Assembly (NCBI GenBank): GCA_038087015.1
Contig: JASBNA010000017.1
Location: 248,001-312,000, forward strand
DNA: 64,000 nucleotides
Direction: 5' to 3'
From: Cerrena zonata
Lineage: Eukaryota > Basidiomycota > Agaricomycetes > Polyporales > Cerrenaceae
Position 1 is the stretch's first letter. The number at the start of each line of letters is the position of its first letter. Of this stretch, positions 36,671-48,789 are shown piece by piece. A model generated the notes under the pieces. That model worked only from the letters and a program-made list of their open reading frames with translations, ran no database searches and was not told the origin of the DNA. Made by a program: the position numbers and the translations under genes.

Positions 36671-39600
36671 TCACGATGGGAGCGATGATGATCCGCCGCC
36701 TTCAACTATGGCAGCTTCTGCGACCGATTCTGGTTCATTCACGATACTGGGACTAACCTGGTCATTTAACTCCAGCCCGGCTAGTTGATCGGTGACAGCA
36801 TCGTTTACCACGTCGTAGATCTTGATGCTGTCACTTCCCCTTCCCACATCGCCCAATTTTTCGTCCGGAGTACCAGGGTAAGAGTTCCCTCGACTACCTG
36901 GTGTCCTCCTTACGGATGCTTTTGGGTTGAACAGTTCAGCATTACTCCTAGGCGGAGGTCGTTCGAATCCTGGTTCCATTTCATCCGGACGTCCATTACT
37001 AGAACCGGGACCAGCTGGGGGGGATTGGGTGTTCGGATAGTGTACCAGCGCAGTGCCAGAAGCACCAGAAGCATTATTCGCCGAGGTTAATACGGACCGC
37101 ATAGACGACGCATTTGTCCAAGCACCTCCTGCAACGGGTGCCGCCTTCTTCTCAGAGCCTGAAGGCAACGGTGGGAAGTCGTTTGGTTGAAGTGCAGGCT
37201 GCTGTTGCGATTGTCGTGGGTGGTGATTACCATGCTGGTTTAAGTGTCCGCCTATACGTGCCGGTGACATGGTGCGAGAGTGAGGATTACTGTGGTGAGG
37301 ATGATTCGTCACTTTCAAACCAACGGCCCAATCTGGTCTGGCTGGTAACGGATGTTTTGACGATGTTGAGGTGAATGTGCGTTGAGAAGACGATGATGTG
37401 GTAGAAGAGGACTGATGAAGGTAGGACGCACAGTATCAATTTAATGAGGGTAGGATGAAGATAGCATGAGTACCAATTATAATATGCGGGGAAGCTCTAA
37501 AGATGTAATCGAAGTGAAGAACTTACAGTTGTAGACGATGATTCATCTCCAGGCGTTCTGTTCCCTCCCCCGCCACTCCCACTCCCATTCGAGTTGTTCG
37601 AAGTTCTCCTTGTGGTTAACCTCGGTCCGACGACTTCATGTCCCCCAACATTATGATTAAGTCCGGTCATCGTAGGCCCAGCTCCGTAACTCCAAGACTG
37701 ACGAGCACGAGGAGCGCCGCGCCTACCGACGCCATTCGTGTGACCGTTGCTGTTCCTAGAAGAGGTACGGCTCAAATTTGAATTGTCAAGGCCGTGCCCA
37801 TTGATGGCAGGAGGACCCATTCCATCGGGGTGCTGGATCATTTCAGGGTAGTAGGGTTGAGGGGGTACCGGAGGTGTATACGCCTGGTGCCCAGGTTGGT
37901 AAGAAGGTGGAGTATAGTACCCACCTGTAGGGTACGGCCCATACGGAGCTGATGGCGGATATATGTATTGCATGTTTTGGGGTGCGGGTGCAGGGTGCCC
38001 TTGTGAGGATGTTGAATGTTGAAGTGGAGGAGGCGGGGGACCTGGATGTTGAGGATTCATGTTCGGTGCAGGGCCCGGCGGCGGTACCCCAGGTGGTGAT
38101 TGACCAGGCGGTGACCAATACTGACCCATGTAGGGCATAGGAGGAGGAGGCGGGGGAGGCGGTGGCGGATAGGTTGTTGGATCTGAAGAACCCGTTGGAT
38201 CCGGATGATGTGGGGGCGATTGTGGATGACCGGCGGGGTACGACCCATACCAGTAAGGCTGCACGAACTGCGAAGCCGGCGGGGGCGGGGGTGGATAGGG
38301 ATTGAAGTATTGATGATACTGAACGTACCCATGAGGATGTGCATAAGCAGGATCGTAGGGTGCGCCAGGAGGTGGGTCATACATAGTAGGATACGAAGGC
38401 GACGTTGCTCGAGAGTTCCGTGAACTATTCGACCCATTCTGCGTGGTATAAGACCGCGAGGACGATGTTCCAGAGGGACGAGTGCGGATATCTCGCTTAT
38501 CCCTTGAAGGGCCCGACCACTCGCTCTCTGTCGCCGCAGAGCTCGCAGAGTCATCCATGTCACCCATGCTACTTCTTCCGCCGCTGGTGGAGCCGGAGCC
38601 TGAGATTAAACTGAAGGTTGATGAGTTTGCACTCATATCCTTGTCTTTTTGCTTCTCCTTGTCCTCTAGATCTTTGAAGATACGCATGCGGGCCTCATTA
38701 TAAGCAGCTTCCCGTTCTTCTATAGTTCGATGTCTTCTACTGCTACCTGTCGCATTGCTACGCGCGCTGACGCTCCCTGATTCAGATGGCTCTACATCTG
38801 ATAGTTCGCCGTCGTCACCGGCAACCGAGCCTGGCTGCGAGTGGTAACGAGCTCTTGAGCGGTCTTGGATAGCTCTGCGCATGATTTTGAAGGCTGGTTG
38901 GGCGGACTCCTCCGCAGGGACAAGCTCGCTAATCCTTCGGGCAGGACTAAAGGTATTTTGAGAATAATTTGATGAACACCGGTGAGATAACATTGATACA
39001 CAAGGAAAACTTACATTCGACTGTCCACCCGATGGGAGACGTATATTATCTTCGAATTTGGGTCCGTCTCTGGTGTGACGTTATAGTACGATGAACATCG
39101 ATGGACCAACATTCGTTGGTAAGAGGTCGAGGGGTTTAATTCGAGTCGTACCCTGTCAGAATAATAATTAACACCACATAAAGAAGCACAATTCGGTGAT
39201 GCATGAGAAAATGAATCAAAGCCAGACGCTTGGCCACATGAAGGGCGTCGTGTGATGACAGATGCTGCAGTTGAGATAGACGACCTTCCACGACAGCTAC
39301 TCTTGTTGGCCAGCATCTGCTCCAACCTTGTCAAGCTATTTCCCAAGAAACTTGAGTACATTGTCATGTGTGTACAGCTAAACGCAGTCGCATTGACGGC
39401 AGACAAAGTACTAACTTTCCCGCATTGGAAAGAGTGAGGAGCGGGGTGATACAATCACCGGTAAATGCAAGAATAGTGAACGCACCTGTCGGTGATGAGA
39501 TTCTCAATCATCTCTCCAAGCTTCAGGACATAGAGTCTGTCTTTGCTCCTAAGAGCTTCGATGATAGTCTCGGTATACGACACAGCATCGCCAGAGATGG

Positions 39601-39790
39601 ACAAGCTATCGGATGAGCCATTGTGTGGAGACGACTGCGCTAACGCGACATCAACGAGTGGCGAAGAGGTAATATGAGGGAACGACGGAGATTGAAGAGA
39701 ACGCAGTTCTGGTGCACTTGCGCTGCCTGTGGCAGAAGGCGTGATGTTCTGGGCAATGGTAGGGCTTGGTGCTAAGGTTACCTCTTCCAT
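36671..39790 (-). CDS. R3H and SUZ domain RNA-binding protein
   Basis: R3H domains bind single-stranded nucleic acid and SUZ domains bind RNA. Together they mark the ARPP21/R3HDM (encore-like) group of mRNA regulators. The R3H domain reads DRLYVLKLGEMIENLI and, after an intron, TSYQRMLVHRCSSYYNV. The SUZ domain spans PAFKIMRRAIQDR to TIEEREAAYNEARMRIFKDL. Long Gly/Ser and Pro/Tyr-rich low-complexity regions follow (ten consecutive Pro near 38150). A donor GTAAGT near 37525 joins to a CTTCATCAG acceptor, giving HPLPARPDWAVGLKV before the last exon. I place the start at the first in-frame ATG (39790). The frame stays open upstream to an acceptor CTAAACAG at about 39926, so an earlier exon or a 5'-UTR intron is likely. 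Confidence 0.85.
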
Positions 39791-39925
39791 AGGGGACGCC
39801 AGAAACTCCTTAATAGTGGAGCGGAGTAATGTGGGCTGTTGTATGTCAGGAATTGCGGTGTGTTTCACTTCCACGACGCAGAAAACGTGGTCGGTAGGTC
39901 GAGTTGGGGGGATTACTATACAATC

Positions 39926-40120
39926 CTGTTTAGCTCGACTCTTCGTTCTTGTCTGATCGAGGCTACTAAAGGTTGCGGATTGACTGGGGTGCTAATATGA
40001 CACGCTACACGACCGCTCGTAGCAGATCAGAAAGAGAAAGAGAGCAATGCGGGGTGGAAAGAGAAGAAGGGTACATCAGGTTAAAGGGTAAGAGAGACGG
40101 TGTGCGAAGCGCCAGCGATT
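39926..40120 (-). promoter_or_regulatory. Probable promoter and leader of the R3H-SUZ gene
   Basis: On the minus strand 40020-40110 is strongly pyrimidine-rich (CTCTTTCTCTTTCTGATC and similar), like other promoters here. An intron end GCTAAACAG at about 39926 lies downstream of it. This fits transcription start near 40000 with a leader intron. Confidence 0.4.
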
Positions 40121-40285
40121 CTCCTAGGGCGTCTATATTGCTTCATGGAGACACCGACAAGCAGTAGTTCCTGCTTCCATGCGACAACCTCCGGTTTCAC
40201 TTTCACTCCGGAGGAATGCTCAGAAATTTATAAGTACAATATATCCATATCAATGCACATAGTCCTACGCCATACAGTAAATAAT

Positions 40286-42276
40286 CTAATGTTGGCTCGG
40301 CGTACGTGCATTAACGACCTGATAGATGTTGTAGCTCAAGCTGCGCAGGGGATCAATGAGCGTGCTAGTCGGGGTGATCCATCAGTGATAACTCACCAGA
40401 AGACAAATATACACATTCCGTAGACTGCGAGCCCAAGAGATGCTCTGTTCAGGCCCTTATTTGTATTTGGGTCATCCCGTGTCAACTGTCAACGCCGTCG
40501 GTGAAGATGTCAAACTCGGGGAAATGAGATTGCGCCGTACCTTCCAATAAAAGAGACCGGGGAGGATAAAGGAGATTGTGGTAGACCCTGTGGAACCGAC
40601 AAAAGATAGCACTAATGCGGTGTAAGCTAGACTTATATCCACCGGCGAACCACCCACTTACCCATTTGTAGGTCATCGACGAAGTAAGCAATGCTGAACC
40701 CGCTTGCAACAATCAGCAAGGTGAGGATAGTATGCTTCAATGGGCTCATATCAGGGGAACCGCCATGCTCGTCTTCGATTTCAATGTCATCTTCATCTTC
40801 CGTACCGTCTGGTCGTTTTCTGTGGGCCACATGACCGGCATGGAATACCTTGTCAAGGCAATTCCTGCATGGATGCACCTGCAGCGGGTACGAGAAGAGT
40901 ACGAGAATAGCTATAGCGAGTTGGCCGATGGCAATGAATAGCGACGTCGACGGGTACATCGCAATGATATTCGCACCAACCTAATACCATTGTTAGCTTG
41001 TAACATCACTGAAAATTCATTGAGGAACAAGCCGACCTTCGTGCCGAATGTCAAATAACCAAAGACTGCAATGATTTCATAAATCAAAGCTGCAGAACCA
41101 ATGGATGTCCCGATAACGATGTTCATTCGCTTTTGAGTGTTATTGTTGATCTCGTTGAATATAGGGAAGAGCTTAAATGCATGCCATCAAACAATATTAT
41201 GAGTATCATCAATCGAATTAGAAGGCACATGATGAGAACTTACATTCTGGGCGCACGTGTAGGCGAACACTTGAACTGGGAAGGTAGAAACGAAATCTGA
41301 CGTGAAATGAATGAGATGAATCTCGCCTGGCGCCGGTGTGCCTTCTAACGGGAAGAAGTAGCACACGACAACAATGACCACTAGATAGGCTAGAGAATTC
41401 ATATAAAAGTGTTTAGATCTGATATGTCTCGTAGTGAGTAGGTAATCAGCGTACCAACGGAGAACAATGCGATGTAACTGGTGTGTCTCAAAGAATCCAG
41501 CTTCCGGAGGAATGCTAGTGGCAGGAGGGCAACCATCAGGATAGATATCCAAACGCGTCCAGATAGTGCCCAGGCAGGTGGATTGGTGTCAGGAGACGTA
41601 AGATCGTGATACAAGGCGGCCACAACATTCGGCATCAGAGATTTGACAATAATCAAGTAGCTTCATGATACATCGAGAATCAACAGCTGCAGAAGATATA
41701 TTGAACATGTGTACGTACCTTATCGAGACACCGAAGCACTTGATAGCTATCGCAGCATCAAAGAATACAGCGGCACGCGGGAAGGTCATTTCAGCGACAG
41801 CAAAGAACGATGCACGTCGATGAGGAGCTTTGGCAGCACATAACGATAGCAGGTAGAGACCAAAACCTGCCACACCACCGGAGAAGAGACATGTTATCAT
41901 GCCAGGAATGATTCCAGCAGACGCAAGAGCCTACCACACCGATTCACCATTACACATGAACTTTTTAGTAGAGGCTGACGAAACTATAATTCTCACCAGA
42001 GGGAATGTGAGCATGCCTTTGGGAAGGTGAGCACGTAGTAGGTTCTATAGGATGAACAGACGTACCACTTCCAATGATAGTATTGGCAAGGTTCCCAACC
42101 GAACTCTGGATAGTGGCATGTCCTTCACGTTTCTTTATCAAAGGCTCCTGCGACCTCTCCCCTAGAAGCGCATCGCTCTCTCCAGACGATCCAGGATTGA
42201 TAGTTTCAGTGTCTATTTCATGAGGGCTTGATTCTTCTGTGGCGCTGGCTACACCATACGTCGGCACTCTTGCCAT
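40286..42276 (-). CDS. AAAP-family (AVT-like) vacuolar amino acid transporter
   Basis: Members of this family (Avt proteins, SLC38/SLC36 relatives) move amino acids across the vacuolar membrane with protons. After a hydrophilic N-terminus (MARVPTYGVASATEESSPHE), the transporter core starts SSVGNLANTIIGSG. About eleven hydrophobic helices follow, including GMITCLFSGGVAGFGLYLLS, VWISILMVALLPLAFL, FPVQVFAYTCAQN, IVIGTSIGSAALIYEIIAVF and IAIGQLAIAILVLFSYPLQV. A hydrophilic loop with EDEDDIEIEDEHGG precedes the last helices. The C-terminus needs two small exons: LTRDDPNTNKGLNRASLGLA, and then CLSYNIYQVVNARTPSQH ending at 40286. Unspliced, the frame would stop at TGGTGA. The start is the first in-frame ATG; the frame is open further upstream. 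Confidence 0.85.
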
Positions 42277-42604
42277 TTCAAAGGTCTGGGGATGGTGTCC
42301 GTAAGTAGCGTACGAGTAGTCGTAGTCTATTTCAGAGCTTAACGAGTCTGCTGAGCTGTGCAGGGCTGAAGCGGCACGGTGGTCTATGGTGTTCAGCAGA
42401 AGACCTTGCAGGTAACGCAAGGCAGCCCGGAAACGGAAAGGAGGTTCTAGAAATAAGAGTGATCGACTATGATCCGTTAAGAGTAAACGGCCGCCTCTGG
42501 ACCACGGAGGCAACTGAATTCCAAAAATGGTTGTTTGGTCTTGTTGAATTCGAAAGCTTTTGAACAACAAAGGACAAACAACATACTCCTTCTCCTACGC
42601 CGCG
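42277..42604. promoter_or_regulatory. Divergent promoter, transporter and RPB4
   Basis: 328 bp between the two start codons. The minus strand stays open across most of it (for example FRFRAALRYLQGLLLNTIDH), so part may be extra N-terminal coding of the transporter if an upstream exon supplies an ATG. Confidence 0.35.
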
Positions 42605-43235
42605 ATGACCACGAGGTTGCGACATAGACCCCAAGTCGAGGAAGAAGATGCTGCCGCATTGAAATTAGGACCTGGTACGTGTTTACATAGATCTTGTCCT
42701 TTGCATGCTGACGATGTGACTCTACAGAGTTCAACAACGCTGGTTGTCTACTCATTTCGGAGGTAAAGTACTTGCTCGAGAACCGAGACAAGGAAGCCCC
42801 CGACACAGCGTGAGTGCGTCCAACTTCACGATCTTACACCATTCTCAATTTATCTTAGTGTGTACAATAAAACATTAGACTATGTGAAGACGTTCGCCAA
42901 ATTCAACACGACGGACTCTGCGGGCGCTGTTCGAGAGTACGATTGATTTCCCATACTATATTTCCTAGGTTTCTACCATTTCTAATCCCCCCTGGTCTCG
43001 CTTACATAGAACCCTTCGCCGAGAGCCCGCCTTGACACAGTTTGAAACTGCTCAAATTGCCAACTTATGTCCGGCAGATGCTGAAGAAGCAAAGAGTATC
43101 ATACCAAGGCTTGTCTGTTTATTCTCGTAAAACTTGCCTATTCTTACATGTTGTTTTAGCCTGCTAAAGATAGATGATGATCGGCTTCAGGTTCTGTTAG
43201 ACGAGATTCAGACTATGCGCAGATTCCAAACCTGA
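42605..43235 (+). CDS. rpb4: RNA polymerase II subunit RPB4
   Basis: Rpb4 pairs with Rpb7 to form the stalk of RNA polymerase II and links transcription with mRNA decay. Five exons (42605-42674, 42728-42809, 42859-42936, 43010-43108, 43160-43235) sum to 405 nt, giving 134 residues. The sequence includes EFNNAGCLLISEVKYLLE, NKTLDYVKTFAKFNT, LTQFETAQIANLCPADAEEA and DDRLQVLLDEIQTMRRFQT, typical from end to end. The last intron begins with GC (AAG|GCTTGT) and ends TTTTAG. No GT donor in the area keeps frame. Length is normal for fungal Rpb4 outside yeast. Confidence 0.93.
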
Positions 43236-43377
43236 TGACATTACGTCTTTTCGACTGTCTCTCAGGCTAGTTTGAAATTGATTTGTTGTTTTGGTTGTTA
43301 CATTAGTCGGCAATAAAATATATGTGAATGTGTATGTGTACTCTGCAAAGAAAAAGTCACAACAATCACTATATAAT

Positions 43378-43469
43378 GGGCCTGGCCGGGAATTGAACCC
43401 GGGACCTCCTCCAAATGTTGTGTTTCAAACACACCCTAAGAAGGAATCATACTACTAGACCACCAGGCC
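43378..43469 (-). tRNA. trnP-AGG: tRNA-Pro(AGG) with intron
   Basis: On the minus strand the acceptor stem GGCCTGG pairs with CCAGGCC, and the D arm is GTCTAGTAGTATGAT. The anticodon stem CCTTC/GGAGG encloses a loop starting TTAGGG, giving anticodon AGG. An intron of about 20 nt (TGTGTTTGAAACACAACATT) follows, and the T arm is CCGGGTTCAATTCCCGG. The intron can form a TGTGTTT/AAACACA hairpin. Confidence 0.88.
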
Positions 43470-43760
43470 ATGTGACAATGCCTTTGGCATTTATTGACAT
43501 TACTCCTTGTAGTATGTATATCATTACAATATTAACTAGCAGCTGAAAATGAGGACTTCAACATATTAGAGGCTCATGAATTATGAATCATGACAGAAAA
43601 GCATGCATTACTTACTGACAGTTATTGTATCACTTGCTCATATCCGAGTCTGTTGATTCCGAGTCCATATGGCACTAATCTGGCAGCTTGATTCAGGCTG
43701 TTGGCAAGCACAACCAAACACAACCTTTACTCGGAAATACACCCTCTCTCGTGGCTCATC

Positions 43761-43857
43761 GGCGAGATGGCCGAGTGGTCTAAGGCGCCAGACTAAGGCA
43801 CCTCATTGAATATTTATCTGGTCCGAAAGGGCGTGGGTTCGAATCCCACTCTCGTCA
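43761..43857 (+). tRNA. trnL-AAG: tRNA-Leu(AAG), 17-nt intron, copy C
   Basis: The exons are identical to copy A at 35944-36040, but the 17-nt intron is very different (CACCTCATTGAATATTT). Stems, AAG anticodon, variable arm and T arm are intact. Confidence 0.92.
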
Positions 43858-44010
43858 TGCAACCCTGAATCTTCTCTTTTATATCCAAACAGTCGGTACC
43901 CCCAAGTCTCAGAGCGGTGTGCTACATTAGGTTCAATCAAGGCAAATGGCATTGAAGTTAACATGTAGCTTAGTACAATCAGATGATATGTAAGATAACA
44001 ACAACATCTA

Positions 44011-44548
44011 TCATGCACAAAGATGAGAGTTGAATCCACCAGATACAGAAACTCGTTTAGGCCCTCTGGGGATCTTGCCCTCAGTGCCATGCTGGATTTC
44101 CAAGTGATCCTTGCACTCTTTCCTGCACATGAACACAGTTTTGGTGCAGATGGGGCATGTGTACCTCTGCGTCATCGGAAGATGCTTTTCGAGTAAATGC
44201 TTCTTGAGGAGGTCTTGGGTCATGTAGGAGCTGCAAGAGTAGACGGGCGAGCACCGTGTGCGAGGGGGTTCTCTCCACAGGCATTGAGAGGCGCGCTCAC
44301 CCGCAAGAATCTTGGAGAACGAGGCTTGAATATGTGCACTCATGTGTCGCCAAGTCGCGTCTCGATCATTTGGATCGAGCAGTGTCATGCATTTCCCCCA
44401 CTTACATGGTTCAAGGGGGGCGTCGAAGAACTCCGCCTCGACGAGACACTTCTTATCGGATTCACTGTTACGACATTAGGATCAATATCTTTTGAAGGAT
44501 GTTATATGCTTACTAGCCATTCCAAACATTCGGGGCGAGGAAAGTCAT
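44011..44548 (-). CDS. Small C2H2-type zinc finger protein
   Basis: Two exons (44514-44548 and 44011-44464) sum to 489 nt, giving 162 residues starting MTFLAPNVWNGYESDKKCLV. Three finger-like units can be seen: C-x4-C...HMSAH in CKWGKCMTLLDPNDRDATW and following; CSPVYSCSSYM followed by KKHLLEKH; and CPICTKTVFMCRKECKDHLE followed by IQH. The first two have irregular Cys spacing. DNA or RNA binding is plausible from the fingers, but no target can be named. Only the 44388 ATG is visible without splicing, which would lose the first finger. Confidence 0.72.
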
Positions 44549-45452
44549 CTTGAGGGTATCTAAGTCGACACAGGTAGAAAGCGAATCTGTTTATATGTAA
44601 GAAAGAAAATCGCCACAGAAGGGGTACTGCCAAAGTGTGCCACACGGTACTTCATTGGGCCTCCGGCCACACTGACCTATGGCCTACCGACAGACAATGA
44701 TTAATAACGTGCAACCATTGACCGTGAGTGGCAATGATTAGCCTAAATAACAATAACGCGATCATGAGTGACAATGTGAAGCCCATACCAGTGTTGGTGA
44801 ATGACTAGTACTTCGACACGAGCAACAAACGATCTACATGGGATCTGCCAATCCGACTTTACGTGAGATCTTGGTGAACAGTCTATATATATGAACGAGT
44901 GCATTTAATTTGTGAGGACTCATCTGGCGAATATTTCGTCACAATATAGAAAACGACTGTACGTCGACACGATGATGCTATACAACAATTGCAACAACTG
45001 TGTACCATGCATCCGTCGTGAAGTCCAATTCGATCATGGAGGTCATAACTTGAACTTGAATGATCGGGGGATGGTGGCGCTGGGATCATCATGATTTCTC
45101 CGCTTTACAGTCTCACGCGCCTTGAACCTGTACCCAACTCGGGGACAGCTGCCTGGACAATTGCTTCGCCTCAAATCTTCTTGCTACCTCACCTGTAGTA
45201 AAGCAGACTCAAGCCCATACATCTGAGTCAATACACCCCAAGCGATACCTTGTTATTGTGTAATTGTCCGACTCCATACCCGCTAGCCTTCCCGGGACTT
45301 CGGTACGTTCATGAGTTTGGGCTGGGCCGTCCGGGTAACTGTATTGACTGAATCTTGTCGGGCACATTTACATTAGAAGCACAAATATACAACACTCGTG
45401 CTCTACCCACTAGGAACCTCTGCAAACTCAACGAGTCGCAACTGCGTCCATC
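44549..45452. other. Intergenic before the ELMO gene
   Basis: About 900 bp with no convincing gene. Open frames on either strand lack motifs. It should hold divergent promoters for the zinc finger and ELMO genes. Confidence 0.4.
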
Positions 45453-48408
45453 ATGTCCAGCCCGCCGGGCAATTCAGTACAGAGTGGTGCAGGCCCCTCA
45501 AATGCTAATGGAACAACAACCAAAAGCGGTCTCATTCCCACCAACACGGTCACTACGAAGGATGGCTTGACCGTTCGTGTTCGCATTGACCCAACACTTG
45601 CTGTAGACGACGTCATTCGGCAGCTTTGCATTAACCTGAGGATCAAAGATCCGCCTGGGGTGTTCGCTCTGAGGGACGATACAGATGAATTGGTTACAAA
45701 TGACAACTTGAGGTCTAAGATTAAAGCGAAGGTCAACTTAAAGTACGTCCGTTACGTCTTCATTACTTGCAGAGGCAGTGCCCTGTATGCATTAAACTTA
45801 CGCGTTAACATCTAGGCTTGTGAATGCACCCGCAATTGAAGCAGCAGAAATCGTCGAGAAGCTCTCGGTAAAGGATGCTAGACTTGGTCTTACTCTTACT
45901 TCCTTGCGCAAATATATCAAAGTACGTCGTAGCATTGAAATATTACAAAATTGATATCAATTTCGAGTCTTTGTTTCAGGAAGAGCAATTCGCAACGGAC
46001 TTTCTCAACCGAGATGGACTACGGGAGCTTATAGGAGTAATCAGCTATAGTCACGGAAATACTCTCGCAGTATGTCTTCGTATATTCTCCATTTCTCTCT
46101 CTGTATATCTCACCAAAGCACTCCTAGTATGCTTTGACGGCAATGCAGAATCTCATGGAACTCGATCATGGCTGGTCGAGCCTCTCCGAGTCCTTCATCC
46201 TCAAGATAGTGCAAATTCTTGCATCCGAACAATCCCTCATAAATGTATGTCGACCTGCGACTGCCATTCTCAAGAAACTGGTTGAAGCGGACCCCGCAAG
46301 CGCACCTGGGAGCTCAGTCATGCCAAGTTCAAGTAAGGCACCACCGACACCCGCTCCAGGGTCAGTCTACAAGTATGGGTTCGAAATCGTTTTCGAGCAA
46401 ATGAGGAAAGAAAAGAGGATGCTGGAGACTGTGGTTGGCCGATTAGGGAGTGCAGATACTACCATGGCACTCTATAGGTAAGACTGAATTTTTTGGAAGG
46501 ATTTTTGTGGTCTTTGATCTAATGCTTCGCTGGCAGCATGATGTTGATCAACTCGTTGATGGCTCACGCAACTGACGCGCGATGGGAGGAGTTCATGTCC
46601 TCTATTGAAAGATTGAATGTGAACAAAGCGGTCATTGTATGCTTATTATCCCTGCTGGCTCCTTTCTTTTCACGAATATTTTATCTAGCGTCTTATGTCT
46701 TCGCATACAATCGAAGACCTGACATCATGCATCCTCGATTATCAAGCTAACGTTGTTCGTGCAACATACCGTCGCAAGATGACTATGGTTGAACCCGATG
46801 CTGTCCCCGCTCATGCAGAGGCCCTGACCTTCGTTTGGTCAGAAAGTAAAGTCAACGAGGTAGATGGTCGAGGTGGCATCCGCAAATGGAGACAACTAGG
46901 ATTCGATACAGAAGACATTACGCAAGAGTTCCATGAAGTCGGAGTGTTGGGATTACAATGCCTTGTATGTTTTCTCTGAATGATACCCATCAGTATGCTA
47001 ACAAGATACACAGTTTGCCTTCGTCCAGAAGGATCCTGATTATTTTTCCAAGGTGATTCAAGAACAACTGAGCAGACCGGAAGAACGTCGATGTCCGATT
47101 GCGAAGGCGTCAAACGAAGTCGTCGACTTGTTGTCGGAACATTGGGCTATTTTTGGTTCATGTAGGATCTTTCATCAAAGGTTTCACAATATCCTACTTA
47201 TATTTCTCGATAGATTCGGCATCTACGACATTCCAACCTTTCTTCCTCAGTTTTGAACGCGTACACGGTCTCGCCACGCAATTCTTCTTCAGAATGTGGA
47301 ACGAAAGCGGTGCGTCACGAGGCGATTTCTCCAGAGTCGTCGCTCTTGTACGAAGCCAGTAAGCACTTACTCTATTTTCTCTACTTTCTGTACTCATCAA
47401 ATAAAGGGTGAAGGAAGCGTTACGCAAAGAAAATGTGAGGGCGTGGCACGAAGTCGAGAAAGAGTTCCTCGAAAGTGAATACCGAGCTGTCCGAGACAGA
47501 CAAATGAAGGAACTTGAGATGGAAGACGATGTCATGGGTAGGGTCCCTATACGGTTAGTTTCGAGATGAAACATCTCGATGATTGATATGTTCTGATCGC
47601 TGACAAAATGATGATATTGACGGTTAACAGAAACCTTCGTGCGAAACTGTACAAGGACTCACTTGAGTTTGTCCGTCAACAACGAATACACTGCCTCCTT
47701 CAGGGTGCTTGGTTCATGAATGCGATTCCTGTGGTGACTAATATTTCAAGGGATACCATGCGAAAACCTACTCGGCCATGGAGATTTATGAGACTGGTGA
47801 GTGATGTTGGTTTATGTTAAAATATGTCTCTTGACATATTGCTCTCAATCTAGGATAACGGCATGAAATATCTACATTACGTTGATAGCCAAGCTCAATT
47901 TACAGTCCGAAGCGGGCTAGAAGACCTTCCTGAGCGACTAGACATCTCTCTCATCAACGAGGTTACCATAGGGACTTGTGCCCCTCTACCCAACATCCTT
48001 CGGGATCAAGGCGATCTCACCTACAACGTATCTCAACTTCAGGCGTCGTCACTCTCGTTTGCACTGCTCACTGCGGGCGGTGGCTTGCTTGCAGCACAAA
48101 TTGCCCCTGATAAATCACGATGGGCGGATTGGACCGACGGGTTGAACATGTTGAGAAGGGACGGAGGCCATGTTGCATCTCAGGAAACGGAGATGTTTGT
48201 CCAGGCGCTGACAGATATTGGATTGAAGGTTCGATTGCTTAGTGAGTGTCAATTATCTTGTCACCTATCCATTCGGAATAATGACTATCATTGTGTTACA
48301 GATTTATCTGGAGATAGGGCTGATATACCTAGTGGGATTGTACAAGGCCAGCCACCAACCAACAATGACTTTTTCTTTTCGGACTTGTTGTATGATACCC
48401 AAGGGTAA
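45453..48408 (+). CDS. ELMO/CED-12 domain protein
   Basis: ELMO proteins bind DOCK-type exchange factors and direct Rac activation and actin remodelling. The first exon begins MSSPPGNSVQSGAG, then a ubiquitin-like stretch (GLTVRVRIDPTLAVDDVIRQ). ARM-type helices (EQFATDFLNRDGLRELIGVI, AMQNLMELDHGWSSLSESFI, YKYGFEIVFEQMRKEKRML) follow, then the ELMO domain with IRKWRQLGFDTEDITQEFHE and VGVLGLQCLFAFVQKDPDYF. The C-terminal PH-like region has LLQGAWFMNAI, WRFMRLDNGMKYLHYVDSQ and RLDISLINEVTIG, and the end is FFFSDLLYDTQG. About ten short introns interrupt it. Domain order matches metazoan ELMO1-3. Confidence 0.87.
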
Positions 48409-48789
48409 AACCATGACGATGCTGTTTAATTAACCTCACTACTATATATCTATGTTTGTATATTTATTTGCAACCAGTCCTTATTGTAGTTAGCGGACTT
48501 GACACCATAACAAGTAGTATTTCCTTTTAACGTCCATCGGGAGTCCGTTTTTTCCCCTTCTGGGTGGCTTGCACCACCAAGCACCCACAAGTAGGTAATA
48601 TACCCAGCACGTGAACTGGCGCGTCTCACGCAGTCACCGCATGGTCGCTAAAGGCCGCGACACGAGTGCGCCATGCAGGGTCCCTCCACCACAGCATCCA
48701 CTTACATCTTGCCTCTTGCCAGCAACCCCACCAGTAATGCTTGATTATTGTTGAACAACTCCTCAAAACCTGAACACAGACCATCTATC
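48409..48789. promoter_or_regulatory. Spacer and promoter of the RING gene
   Basis: About 380 bp. A CACGTG box occurs near 48608-48613 (AGCACGTGAA). No gene is seen. Confidence 0.4.

Noticed and set aside
38057..38563. 168-codon minus-strand frame overlapping the R3H-SUZ gene
   Set aside because: Alternate frame of the Pro/Tyr low-complexity region, with no independent motif.
42477..42806. Minus-strand open frame across the RPB4 start
   Set aside because: Opposite strand of RPB4 exons 1 and 2, and begins from no convincing promoter.
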